The notes under the pieces were generated by a model. The model made no database searches, was not told where the DNA came from, and was given only the letters and a program-made list of their open reading frames with translations. The position numbers were made by a program, and so were the translations under genes. A stretch of 64,000 nt of DNA from Pictodentalium vernedei (lineage: Eukaryota; Mollusca; Scaphopoda; Dentaliida; Dentaliidae). The stretch lies in NCBI GenBank assembly GCA_031216915.1, contig CM062290.1, positions 253,400,581-253,464,580 on the forward strand, read 5' to 3'. Positions 20,636 through 31,245 of this stretch are shown here, in pieces (position 1 is the first letter of the stretch; the number at the start of each line of letters is the position of its first letter).

Positions 20636-21540
20636 GAATTTTCGGTGGATAATATACTTGGGGGTATTCTCTCGAGGGAAGAGTACTGTCAGGAGAACTC
20701 TCTCGGATAAATGGGGGTAGGGATACTATCAGGGGGCTGTGCTTTGGAGGTGGGGTGGGGTTGAGGGCACGACTTTGTATACATATATATGGCACCATTG
20801 CACTACACGATTTACCACCATACAGATCATGTTATAGTACCATGGTGTAACAAACTTTACCGTGGTATATCTGGAACGTACACTGACATGTTACGATACG
20901 CCATGATACCGTTGATTACCGTGGCACATCGAATTTTCGGTGGATAATATACTTGGGGGTATTCTCTCGAGGGAAGAGTACTGTGCGGAGAACTCTCTCG
21001 GATAAATGTGGGGGGGGGGGGGGGATACTATCAGGAGGTTGTGCTTTGGAGGTGGGGTGGGGGTGATGGCACGACTTTGTCTACATATATATGGCACCAT
21101 TGCACTACACGATTTACCACCATACAGATCATGTTATAGTACCATGGTGTAACAAACTTTCCCATGGTATATCTGGAACGTACACTGACATATTACGATA
21201 CGCCATGATACCGTTGATTACCGTGGCACATCGAATTTTCGGTGGATAATATACTTGGGGGTATTCTCTCGAGGGAAGAGTACTGTGCGGAGAACTCCCT
21301 CGGATAAAGGGGGGGGGGGGGTACTATCAGGGGGTTGTGCTTTGGAGGTGGGGTGGGGGTGAGGGCACGACTTTGTATACATATATATGGCGCCATTGCA
21401 CTACACGATTTACCACCATACAGATCATGTTATAGTACCATGGTGTAACAAACTTTACCATGGTATATCTGGAACGTATACTGAAATATTACGATACGCC
21501 ATGATACCGTTGATTACCGCGGCATACCGTCGTATACTAT
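20636..21540. repeat. Tandem array, three units of about 300 bp
   Basis: The landmarks TTTCGGTGGATAATATACTT, GTATTCTCTCGAGGGAAGAG, TACATATATATGGC and GTTATAGTACCATGGTGTAA recur three times with spacing near 298-302 bp. Each unit also has a G-run (9 to 17 bases) of differing length. Short frames on the minus strand in each unit follow from the repeat and do not look coding. Confidence 0.9.
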
Positions 21541-21716
21541 CACGCAATAACATGATTTAGTACTATGGTACACCATAGTTTAGTATAATAAAACTTCGGT
21601 TCATCATGCTTTTACTTTGAGTACCATGATGTTTAATGTATAGCCGTTGTATATTACGGTATAACACCACTGCTTGAAATTCGCTGACTTACTACAAGAT
21701 CTGTGTCTGGAATACT

Positions 21717-22685
21717 TTTTTGCGAAATAACGCAAAGTTATTTGCGAAATAACGCAAAAGTTTTGCGAAATAACGCAATAGTTTTGCGAAATAACGCAAA
21801 AGTTATTGCGAAATAACGCAATAGTTTTGCGAAATAACGCAAAAGTTTTGCGAAATAACGCAATAGTTTTGCGAAATAACGCAAAGGTTTTGCGAAATAA
21901 CGCAAAAGTTTTGCGAAATAACGCAATAGTTTTGCGAAATAACGCAATAGTTTTGCGAAATAACGCAAAAGTTTTGCGAAATAACGCAATAGTTTTGCGA
22001 AATAACGCAAAAGTTTTGCGAAATAACGCAATAGTTTTGCGAAATAACGCAAAAGTTATTGCGAAATAACGCAATAGTTTTGCGAAATAACGCAAAAGTT
22101 ATTGCGAAATAACGCAATAGTTTTGCGAAATAACGCAATACTTTTGCGAAATAACGCAATACTTTTGCGAAATAACGCAATACTTTTGCGAAATAACGCA
22201 AAGGTTATTGCGAAATAATGCAATACTTTTGCGAAATAACGCAAAGGTTATTGCGAAATAACGCAATACATTTGCGAAATAACGCAATACTTTTGCGTTA
22301 TTTCGCAAAACTATTGCGTTATTTCGCAATAACTTTTGCGTTATTTCGCAAAACTATTGCGTTATTTCGCAAAACTTTTGCGTTATTTCGCAAAACTATT
22401 GCGTTATTTCGCAAAACTTTTGCGTTATTTCGCAAAACTAAATAACGCAATACTTTTGCAAAATAACGCAATACTTTTGCGAAATAACGCAATACTTTTG
22501 CGAAATAACGCAAAAAATATTGCGAAATAACGCAAAAGTTATTGCGAATTAACGCAATACTTTTGCGAAATAACGCAATACTTTTGCGTAAAAAACGCAA
22601 TACTTTTGCGAAATAACGCAATACTTTTGCGAAATAACGCAAAGATTTGCGAAATTACGCAAAAGTTTTGCGAAATAACGCAAAC
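21717..22685. repeat. 21 bp minisatellite with an internally inverted block
   Basis: The unit TTTTGCGAAATAACGCAATAG and variants (AAAG, ACTT) are repeated over about 970 bp. From about 22292 to 22440 the array is inverted (TTTTGCGTTATTTCGCAAAA), then returns to the first orientation. The unit core GCGAAATAACGC is almost self-complementary. Because 21 is a multiple of 3, long frames run on both strands (ALFRKTI, RYFAKLL, RNNAIVL types). They are artefacts. Confidence 0.95.
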
Positions 22686-22699
22686 ATACCCCGTTTAAA

Positions 22700-23570
22700 A
22701 AAAAGTTACTTTTCGCATTTGACCGTAATGGGCTTCCGTACTTTCATGCTTCTAACGGTCTGATTAATTTGTATATTCCACATAGTATTTCTCTTATTTA
22801 AGGAAAACACTCTATGACGGTGTATCCGATCATAAAGAATTGCAGTACGGGTACCTTTGTCTAACCTAGTTTGCCAGAACTGCGTTGTAACTTTTTCAAA
22901 TTCTAAGTCAATTCCAGACAATATATATGAGGATCCATCCGCACCGACAGTGACCGTCTCCATTATACTGTTTGCGGAGGTGAATTTTAACTCAATTCAA
23001 AGTGTGTCACCTGATGACGATGGGCAGAATGTTTCGAACCTTGTGGTGAAAAGGGTTCCATCACATTATTCCACTCAAGGAACGATATGATAATCAATTA
23101 ATTCAAAGTCCAATGGTACCTAGATGCAATTACCAAAAGCGTCTGCTACGTCTTTGTCTCCGACAGCTTAACTTGAAATTTGTCGTCGGTACTAATTCAT
23201 TTTTAAAGTAGCAGCAGTTGATATTCCCCAGTAAACTCCACATCCATTCATTTTGAAAGGATGTCCGAGTGAGATATCTTGAAGCATTTTGTTACATCGG
23301 CATCATTTATGTGTAAAATTCCCAACCCGCTTGGGTTACCCTTATTTTATTTCCAATAGCCCGACCAATGTTGGCAACAAGTGTCCTATTGGGAGACTTG
23401 CTAGAATGTACAATATTAAAAGCTAGTCTGGCTGTTCCTGGAACAATGATATCATCTCTTTTATTGTATCTTCGGGGTCAGCTGTATTTGGGGTATTTGT
23501 TTCAACAAACTTAGAGCGATTACATTTGATACCAAAGGGTGTGGATGTTGATCTATAAGGATTAAATTAG
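22700..23570 (-). pseudogene. Decayed capsid-like gene of polinton/adintovirus type
   Basis: On the minus strand, the open stretch from 22963 down to 22706 contains ILYDRIHRHR and NKRNTMWN. Upstream stretches between 23570 and 23290 contain FNPY, STPFGIK, DDIIVPGTARLAFNI and NRTLVANIGRAI. These recall conserved blocks of a double-jelly-roll capsid-like family seen in polinton/adintovirus-type elements of marine invertebrates. The copy has several frameshifts, stops and probably internal deletion, since the blocks are closer together than I would expect. It is an old, non-functional genomic copy. No polymerase, integrase or packaging ATPase was recognised nearby. The assignment rests on recall of family patterns and is moderate. 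Confidence 0.4.
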
Positions 23571-24825
23571 ATTTTGTGTCGGTCCAATGAAAGTAAAGTT
23601 TGAAGAATAACCTACATAGCATCGATGTTGCCTTGATACTAGTTGTTCAGTTATAATGGTTATGGGCTCGGACAAAATGTTTTACTACTTCCGATGTTAA
23701 CCATCTATATGTTGGACACACCAATATTTCCGTATCTTTCACGGGGGTGGGGGTGAACTCCTTACTCTGACTCCAGTTCCAGTTCGGCCAAGAGTTTATT
23801 TGTTTACCACTCTCGTGGAGTCGAGGTGTACTCTGCGAAAGAGCTATTATACATAGAATCTATTTCACGCAAACGGTGCCAACTTCTGTCTCCACCGAGT
23901 GGCATAAAAGAATAGGTTAAAACAGCTCAAACACGTAGCAAATGTATAAGTCAAGCTTGCTGGGAAGGCAGCTGTCGCGATCACAGGCATAATTAGATCT
24001 ACAGTTCCATGCCTCCTCAATACCACAGCTAGTGTAGTAGGATTGATCACACAAAATTTATGAGCTTTGATTTAATTGTATTCAATGGCGACTTAATATA
24101 TATCACACTAACAACTTATAAATTTACAAGATGGCTTTCAGATTCAATTCTGGTGTGAGATATAAATCTGGTGGTTATTACAAATCTAAAAAAATAAATA
24201 ATATTGATAAAATTCATGTACGCGAACCAGCTCGAACAGGAAAAACTAAAGGTTGACAGCTTTGAGACTCCTCACATAGATATATTTTCCAAATATAAAC
24301 ATCTAGGTATATATTCAGTTGCGATAATTGACCACTGGTACCAGAAATGAATGTAATTTTGGCAAAACCAGCTAAACTCTGATGTGTGGGGCGCAACATC
24401 TGGTTCTGGAATTTCATTTGTTGCTCAGTTGATGCATGGGGATTTATTTGCAAGAGGTTTCTGGATATTTCATGTTTATTTCAAGCCCGCAGAACACTGG
24501 ATGAAATGAAAGTTGTTGTTACTAAAGATGGCACATGGCACAGATACGATAACGCACGTGATAGACGTGCTATTGTAAAATTATCAAATGAGTTTAAAGT
24601 TTCAACCTCTACTGATTGTAGAGAAGAACTATGACTATAATGACAGTCAAGGTACTCTTTATCAAGTTCGACCTTATTATCCCCACCCGCTTACATTACA
24701 TCCACCGCGTCGTTTATTTGAGGGATTTTTAATGGTCCTCATAACCTCAAAATTCAATGAGGGTATGAGGGATAAAAAATGAGGACTCATTGAGGGCTTT
24801 TACATAGCCCTCATGGCCTCATACG
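23571..24825. other. Unrecognised small frames beside the capsid-like remnant
   Basis: A + strand frame from 24132 starts MAFRFNSGVRYKSGGYYKSK and stops after about 41 codons. Another from about 24505 reads MKVVVTKDGTWHRYDNARDR and ends at 24634. Both have coding-like composition but no domain I recognise. They may be further fragments of the element that supplied the capsid-like gene. At 24722-24825, GGGATTTTTAATGGTCCTCA and CTCATTGAGGGCTTTTACAT belong to the hairpin family seen at 28980-29567. Confidence 0.35.
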
Positions 24826-25585
24826 ACAAAAAAGGGATTCCACAGTCACAGGCGTTTTCCAAAATGGGATTCCATAGGATATGGCCATTGGATATAGGCT
24901 TTTATTATACACAAGGGAGATAACTCTGCATACAGATTACAGGGGATGAAGCAATCTGATTGTTTAGTTATATAAATAAAACAACAAGAGTACTTGGAAT
25001 AGGGTCAGAACTAACAAGAATAGACCAGAAATTGCTTAATATAGTAATAATAAGCAAAACTGTTCCAACGAATAGGCTCTTCTACGCTACTGGAGTATAC
25101 TCCGGAACAAAGGAACATGCCTAGGTAGAGGAAAACTATTACATATATAGATAGAAGCAGAGAATTCTGTAAGAATTCGAAGTAGTAAAAGTTGGGGTGG
25201 ATTTTGGTGATTTGGAGGGATTGTCGGGTTGTTTGTGGTAATTAGATTTACTCTTCTACAAATCGAACACACCCTTCGAACATACCCCGTCTTATTGCAG
25301 AAAAATTGGGTAACATAGCAATCACGTGCTACTATAGAAACCAAGATGACGGCCTCCTGTATACAAAATGGACGACGGAAACACGTATCACCCTAACAAC
25401 ATGCGCTGCGCATGCGCACTCACATCACGTATCACTATGGAGATGACGTCACAACATGGCCGCTCACGCGGGTTACCATGACAACACAACATGGCGCCAC
25501 TACGTCACGTGACATGACGTCACTTCCGAGGTCCCCCACCAAGGTCCCCCAACTGGCCCCTGAAACATACAAGACATACTACTGT
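24826..25585 (+). repeat. Dispersed promoter-cassette element, copy 1
   Basis: From GACAAAAAAGGGATTCC to ACATACTACTGTC this segment parallels 30508-31245. Shared landmarks are GGATATAGGCTTTTATTATA, ATAACTCTGCATACAGATTA, CAACAAGAGTACTTGGAATA, GGCTCTTCTACGCTACTGGA and CATACCCCGTC. A partial third copy of the first part is at 29567-29720. No coding frame or terminal inverted repeat is evident. The last 190 bp hold the regulatory motif cluster. Confidence 0.8.
25343..25528 (+). promoter_or_regulatory. Cluster of canonical transcription factor motifs, copy 1
   Basis: AAGATGACGGC (25343, YY1-like), TGCGCATGCGCA (25407, NRF1), TGACGTCA (25444 and 25515, CRE/ATF), AACATGGCCGC (25453, YY1-like), GTTACCATGACAAC (25472, RFX X-box), AACATGGCGCC (25488), GTCACGTGAC (25504, USF/TFE E-box) and ACTTCCG (25522, ETS core). 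The motif readings follow published consensus forms. Binding and promoter activity are inference. Confidence 0.6.
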
Positions 25586-26744
25586 CATAATTTCATTAAA
25601 TGAAATAGCCGCTAAGTGAATATGGAGGGTATAAACTAATCAATATTTTCAACGTTTTCATCCCCAAATAACGAATATAGACTTTTCTAACTGATGAGAT
25701 TGAATTGACGTGGAAGATACCACCAGGGTTCAAATGGATAAAAGGACAATAACCCGTCAATTTGAAAAAAAATATATTGACTCTCAGAGACTGCTTGTGT
25801 GTGAAAGAGCACGTGAAAAACCACAACATGCCAAATTTAAGACACGATCAAATTGGTTAACACGGTTTCATTAGCTCTTATTCTGAACGTCTCTGGTAGA
25901 CATTTGGTATCACAGCAGTAAATATTTTCCCATAGGCGACCAATATAACGTTCACGCGAAAACAAATATGATCGCATAACTTTAATTTTAGCATTCCAAC
26001 ATTTTTGTTAAGAATAGTCCGACAGACAACTTTTTCTGGCACGAAAACAGGGAGTCATGCAACAAATAAGAGAGAAAACCTAACTGGAAGGGAAGAACCG
26101 GTCACGTGCACCTATTTTTCAAGGAATTCCCAACAAAACCACACCAAAAATCAATTGTAATTTTTAGGTCCAAAAGTCATCAAATCACCCTCTTTATTCA
26201 TCTGGAATAGTCAACAATAATGCAAGATGTCATCAGAGTGTTTCAAATGTTTTTTGAAACAATATATTTTCCCAAGTTAACTTATTTTTAGAGATTGCAT
26301 CTTTCCGAAGGAGGGTAACTCTAATTCAAATATTTACTGCAGCGATACCTATAATCATCCCCAACATATCTCAAAGTAACATTTTACCACATCCATGAGA
26401 TAAAAGAGTCATTTCTGCATTAGAATTCAACTTTTGACTTCTGTTGAGCCAAAAACATGGGGGATTTGTTCTTTTAAAGAACAGTGTGCAAACTTTGTCA
26501 AATGGGGGCTTAAGAACTGGCATTGCCCCAAAAAGATTTTTCGAGCCTGTAACCTAATAAGTATGCTGAGGGAGATAAGAATTCACAGCTTTCTTTGAAA
26601 ACTACTCTGATCCCAAAATATAATTAAAATCTGCATCAGTACATGACATTTTTTGACAGTATGTAACCTGCTGACCTTCACACCTTTCCTTTCTCAGTCT
26701 ATTTATTGCCTTGATAGCCATGAGCTCATTGTTTATTTAACTGT
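25586..26744. other. No gene seen
   Basis: This is AT-rich sequence with only short frames and no repeats recognised on either strand. Confidence 0.4.
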
Positions 26745-26814
26745 ACAGCGTTTTAGGGCACTTTGTGATTTTACGCTTTATAAAAATTCCTTATAATTAT
26801 TATTATTATTATTA
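26745..26814 (+). mobile_element. 3' tail of a LINE 1-family copy
   Basis: CAGCGTTTTAGGGCACTTTGTGATTTTACGCTTTA followed by (ATT)n matches the 3' end of LINE 1 (4026-4078). Nothing of the coding part is recognisable upstream, so this is a strongly 5'-truncated copy. Confidence 0.7.
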
Positions 26815-27239
26815 TGGAGAAAAAATCTGCCTCATGTAACCACACGGCATGAAAAATAGTGTCCCAACCCCCTTGAAACTGTATGAATACCAATTTTTGT
26901 TTAACAAATTGGGGTTCCAGCTATAAATTTCACCAACAGCAAAGGACAGTGCCTTTTTATTCCAACAATTTGTGTCAAATTTTCTTCTTCCTACTAATGT
27001 GGTAAAATATAGCCCCGAATGTGCACCCCCCCCCCCCATCCCCGGTATGGCCCCTTTTCATAAAAAAAAAACTATGATGTGATTCCTAAATTAAATGACG
27101 TTGACACAAAACAAATCTCTTATGATATTAAATCTCCATTTGTGATAATTTATAAATACATATGTCTTCTGAAGACATTTCACATTGTGTTTGATGAATA
27201 TTTTGCAATTTTTCCAAGAAAAAGCCTCCGTTTTCTCAG

Positions 27240-27495
27240 TTAACCCTTTACCTAACCTGAAAAGCAGACGACACTTGCAAACAAGTCTTGAATAACTATA
27301 TTATTTCATTTTTTGTCTCAAAAACATAGGTTATGACCTCGCATTGGAACGAGATCGTCGAGTCTTGAATAACTATATTTTTTCATTTTTTGTCTATGTT
27401 TTTGAGACAAAAAATGAAAAAATAATGAAAATTAATTAGCGATTTTTGTGAATAGCGCTGGCCGGTTTTTGCCGTTACGTTGGGTAAAGGGTTAA
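27240..27495. mobile_element. TTAA palindromic element, copy 3, rearranged centre
   Basis: TTAACCCTTTACC and GGTAAAGGGTTAA bound 248 bp. In the centre the expected second half-palindrome is replaced by a duplicated AGTCTTGAATAACTATATT segment (also at 27283), a local rearrangement of the kind made by template switching. Confidence 0.85.
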
Positions 27496-27807
27496 GGCAC
27501 GTAGAGTCATTTGTATGGCACTAACAAAACATAAAACACATTTCCTTCCCAACAGTATGGCCAGTACTGCTACTGTGGTATCTCATAACACTGTTAAAAT
27601 GCCCCAAATCATCAATTATTGATTCTAATATGCAATGCTTGCGCATACGTGCACTTTCACACATTTAGTTTTAAGCCTCATAGACATCCATTCTGACAAA
27701 AAGAGTGGAATTGTAGAAAATATGTTTCCAAACAGGATGAATCAGATATTTGCTTCTGGAGTAGGGTGGTCGTTGATGTTTAATATATTTGTGTGAGTGT
27801 TGGGAGG

Positions 27808-27852
27808 ACGGGGGGGGGGGGGGGGGGGGGGGGGTGGGGGTTGGGGGGGGGA
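27808..27852. repeat. Long G-run
   Basis: About 45 bp consists almost only of G on the + strand, with a few T interruptions. Frames through it encode only proline or glycine tracts. Confidence 0.95.
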
Positions 27853-28169
27853 GGCTCAAAGATAGTCAACTGACAGTTATTGAAAATGTTGAGCCAGGCA
27901 AATGAAAAGTTAAAAAAAACAACACCTTGTCTTATAGAGACAGATAGACGGATAGACTTGCAGTCACACATTATATAAATCTACATAAGAGAACTAAATG
28001 ACAAACAATGAAAAATGTAACGAGAAGAGCCAGGACAAGGTTGTCAAATAGAAAAAAGCTCAGTGAAGCATGAGTGCTGCAGTCCCAAGGCATATCAAAA
28101 GAAACTGAAAATGTATGATATTAAATTCAGTGTCCAAAAACATACTATACAGTCTTTTCAAATGTTTCC

Positions 28170-28766
28170 CACACACTAAAACCTAAAGTGTTAAAACTGA
28201 CACTTTCAAGGTGTTAAACCCATTCTTACTCTTAGGTTTGATTTTAACACTCAAAGTGCAATGCTTTAACTGGTAGAGTGCTAAATTATTTTCGACCATC
28301 AAATCTTGTGCACATGTCTTTGCCTTGTCACAGTTAATGGGAGAGTGCCTATGGGCACTCTCCCATAAATTATAACAAGACAAACCCTTACAGATTAAAT
28401 AATATCACTTCAAAGATAATACAAAGCACATGCACTGAATATGAGTCTTCGCGTTGTGGTACCTGCACTTCAGAATAAAGCCCAAATATGGGCTTCCAGC
28501 ACTCTACCAGTTAAGCACTTAGGCATTACAATCGTCAGACATCTGAAACTTGAATGGATGGAACTTCCGACGTGTTCGAGCCTGATCCGCGTCATCTGCG
28601 TTGTTTTCTTTTAAGTGTCGCAACATTACACTTGTCAAGTGGTATTATTGCAACACCTGTCAAGTTCTGGGATATCTACACTTGAACAAAGTGCTAGTTC
28701 AGCTCTTAGTAAGTGTTAAATACAGCACTTCAAATGTAGTTTTTAACACTTTAGTTTTTAGCGTGC
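28170..28766. mobile_element. Palindromic element family B, copy 2, with nested insertion
   Basis: The termini CACACTAAAACCTAAAGTG and CACTTTAGTTTTTAGCGTG match copy 1 at 15588-16051. Compared with copy 1 it lacks the left half of the central palindrome and carries a 241 bp insertion at a TTAA. Confidence 0.85.
28266..28514. mobile_element. Small TTAA-flanked element nested in family B copy 2
   Basis: The element is 28270-28510 with inverted ends CTGGTAGAGTGCT and AGCACTCTACCAG. It is flanked by TTAA at 28266-28269 and 28511-28514, and the empty site is present in copy 1 (15685-15688). A central hairpin GGGAGAGTGCCTATGGGCACTCTCCC lies near 28340. A relic of its right end (AAATATGGGCTTCCAACACTC) is at about 45812-45833. 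Confidence 0.8.
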
Positions 28767-28979
28767 ATGCTTCAGCCGAGAGATTCAGTATGGGTGGGAA
28801 GGGATTTGGTTCAAGCAGTGAACAATATTTCACAACTGTCATTGTAATTTTGTGCTGTAGCATAGCAACCATGACAGCACTATTACTTAACTACAATATT
28901 GACGTTTGCAACTTTATTATGCTATTTCTTTCCAAAGTTGCGCGATTGGAATCCCCCCCCCCCCCCCGTCTTTTTTGTC

Positions 28980-29567
28980 AAATGAGGATAAGAGTCGTAG
29001 TAAATTAGACCTCATTGAGGAATTTTTACTACGACTCTTATCCTCATTTCAGAAAAAAGGGATTCTCCAGAAGGCACCCCAATTTCGGCACCCCTTTTTA
29101 GGAATCCCATTTGGAGAATTCCTTTTTTTCTGAAATGAGGATAAGAGTCGTATTAAATTAGACCTCATTGAGGGATTTTTAATACGACTCTTATCCTCAT
29201 TTCAGAAAAAAGGGATTCTCCAAATGGGATTCCTAAAAAGGGGTGCCGAAATTGGGGTGCCTTCTGGAGAGTCCCTTTTTTGTCAAATGAGGATAAGAGT
29301 CGTAGTAAATTAGACCTCATTGAGGAAATTTTACTACGACAACTATCCTCATTTCAGAAAAAGGGATTCTCCAGAAGGCACCCCCAATTTCGGCACCCCT
29401 TTTTAGGAATCCCATTTGTGGAATCCCTTTTTTTCTGAAATGAGGATAAGAGTCGTAGTAAATTAGACCTCAATGAGGGATTTTTAATACAACTCTTATC
29501 CTCATTTCAGAAAAAAGGGATTCTCCAAATGGGATTCCTAAAAAGGGGTGCCGAAATTGGGGTGCCT
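28980..29567. repeat. Tandem array of four long hairpins
   Basis: Each unit reads AAATGAGGATAAGAGTCGTA, a spacer with AGACCTCATTGAGG, then the inverse TACGACTCTTATCCTCATTT. Units start near 28980, 29137, 29284 and 29438 (spacing about 150 bp). Between them is CAGAAAAAAGGGATTCTCCA with GCACCCCAATTTCGGCACCCC, alternating in orientation. The whole array therefore folds at two scales. Confidence 0.9.
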
Positions 29568-29720
29568 GGGAATATGGCCAGTGGATATAGGCTTTTATTA
29601 TACACAAGGGAGGTAACTCTGCATACAGATTATGGGAAATCAATGGTTAGTTATAATTTATATAAATGATCTAGATAAATGAAACAACAAGAGTACTTGG
29701 AATAGGGTCAGAACTACTGC
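29567..29720 (+). repeat. Partial copy of the promoter-cassette element
   Basis: GGATATAGGCTTTTATTATACACAAGGGAGGTAACTCTGC through CAACAAGAGTACTTGGAATAGGGTCAGAACTA matches 24888-25010. The remainder of the element, including the motif cluster, is absent. Confidence 0.75.
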
Positions 29721-29744
29721 TATTACGTACCATCTTACCAGTAA

Positions 29745-30290
29745 CAGGATGATATAAAGCATTTGGTAGGTTAATACTATCAACGGTTAGGATGGGACCT
29801 ACAGGGGAATATACCAACTACACTCTGCTGCCGTTCTGTATTACCAGGCATTAACCCCACCCCAGAATACCGCTGAATAATATGAAGCACCTGGTGGATC
29901 AGTAGTATCAAGGGCCAGCAAGAGACCAACAGGGATATGTACAGCCTATGCTATACTACCGTTCTAAACTACCAAGCATTACCCCCACCCCCACAAAATC
30001 ACTAGGTCTGCCATAACGTACTACATATACCAGCCATATAATAAAACAAAGCAATCGGTTGGTTAACAGTACCAAGCACTAACAGGGGCCTATAGGTGTA
30101 TATACCGCCCATACTATAGTACCGTTCTAAACTACCAGGCAGTACCCCTACCCACAATACCCCTATGCCTAGCATTGCATACTACCTATACCAGTCATAG
30201 GATAACATGAAGCATCAGGTGGATTAATAGTACTAAGGGCCAGCAAGAGACCTACAGGGATATATACAGCCTATATAATATCCTCAGATA
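29745..30290. repeat. Diverged tandem repeat, units about 125-170 bp
   Basis: The landmarks GACCTACAGGG, CTACCGTTCTAAACTACCAG and CATTACCCC recur four times with indels between them (units near 29760, 29885, 30055 and 30205). Confidence 0.75.
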
Positions 30291-30507
30291 AGTATCCTAT
30301 AAAAGGTATCCTCGATAGGTATCCTCGATAGGTATCCTCACATAATGCAATACCAGGTCATAGGTATCCTCAAATACCCGTATGTGCCTTTGTGCTAGGG
30401 CACATTGTGTCACATTGTGCCTTTTCACATAAGCACATATCGGAACATAAAGCATGTGCCTTTGTGCTATGGCATATTGTGTCACATTGTGCTTTTTCAC
30501 ATAAGCA
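30291..30507. repeat. Short direct repeats
   Basis: AGGTATCCTCGAT recurs at 30305-30345. A 70 bp unit (TGTGCCTTTGTGCTAGGGCA, then CACATTGTGCCTTTTCACAT) is duplicated at about 30382-30440 and 30454-30508. Frames on the minus strand (with KRHNVTQ repeats) follow from the duplication. Confidence 0.85.
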
Positions 30508-31245
30508 CATATGACAAAAAAGAGATTCCATAGCCACGGGTGTTTCCCAAAAATAGGATTCCGTGGAATATTGCCATTGGATATAGTCTTTTATTATACA
30601 GAAGGGAGATAACTCTGCATACAGATTATGGGAAATCAAGCAAACTGATTGGTTATAAATGATCTAGATAAATGAAACAACAAGAGTACTTGGAATAGGA
30701 TCAGAATTAACAAGAATAGGCCAGAATAGCTAATTATAGTAATAATAAGGTAAACTGTTCCAATTAATAGGCTCTTCTACGCTACTGGAGTATACTCCAG
30801 AAGAAAGGAACATGGCCGGATAGACGAAAACTATTGGATATATAGATAGAAGCAGAGAATTCTGAAAGAATTCGAAATAGTAAAACTTGTCGGGTTGTTT
30901 GTGGTAATTATCCAGGGAAGTCGTTCCAGAAAATACTCCTGTACAAAGGAACACACCCTCCGAACATACCCCGTCCTATTGCAGAAAAATTGGGTAACAT
31001 AAAAACCACGTGCAACCATAGAAACCAAGATGGCGGCCTCCAGTATACAAAATGGACGACGGAAACACGCATCACCCTAACAACAGGCGCTGCGCATGCG
31101 CATGCGCACTCACACCACGTATCACTACGGGTTACCATGGCAACATAACATGGCGGCACTGGGTCACGTGACTATGACGTCACATGAGATCCGGCAAATG
31201 AGATCCGTCAACCTAGGGGTGAAAAGCCCGAGACATACTACTACC
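30508..31245 (+). repeat. Dispersed promoter-cassette element, copy 2
   Basis: This copy starts at GACAAAAAAGAGATTCC and runs to AGACATACTACTACC, collinear with 24826-25585. A small internal difference (absence of a stretch before the X-box) shows the two copies have diverged by indels as well as point changes. Confidence 0.8.
31027..31182 (+). promoter_or_regulatory. Cluster of canonical transcription factor motifs, copy 2
   Basis: AAGATGGCGGC (31027-31037) and AACATGGCGGC (31147-31157) are exact YY1 sites. TGCGCATGCGCATGCGCA (31091-31108) contains overlapping NRF1 palindromes. GTTACCATGGCAAC (31131-31144) is a perfect palindromic RFX X-box. GTCACGTGAC (31163-31172) is the extended USF/TFE E-box and TGACGTCA (31175-31182) the full CRE. 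This copy has the better consensus matches. Function is inference. Confidence 0.65.

Noticed and set aside
21604-22642. Several long frames on both strands (ALFRKTI, RYFAKLL, CVISQNY, RNNAIVL repeats)
   Set aside because: They are the six readings of a 21 bp minisatellite and have no start context or domain.
30297-30639. Minus-strand frames with KRHNVTQ repeats
   Set aside because: They come from a duplicated 70 bp segment and short direct repeats.
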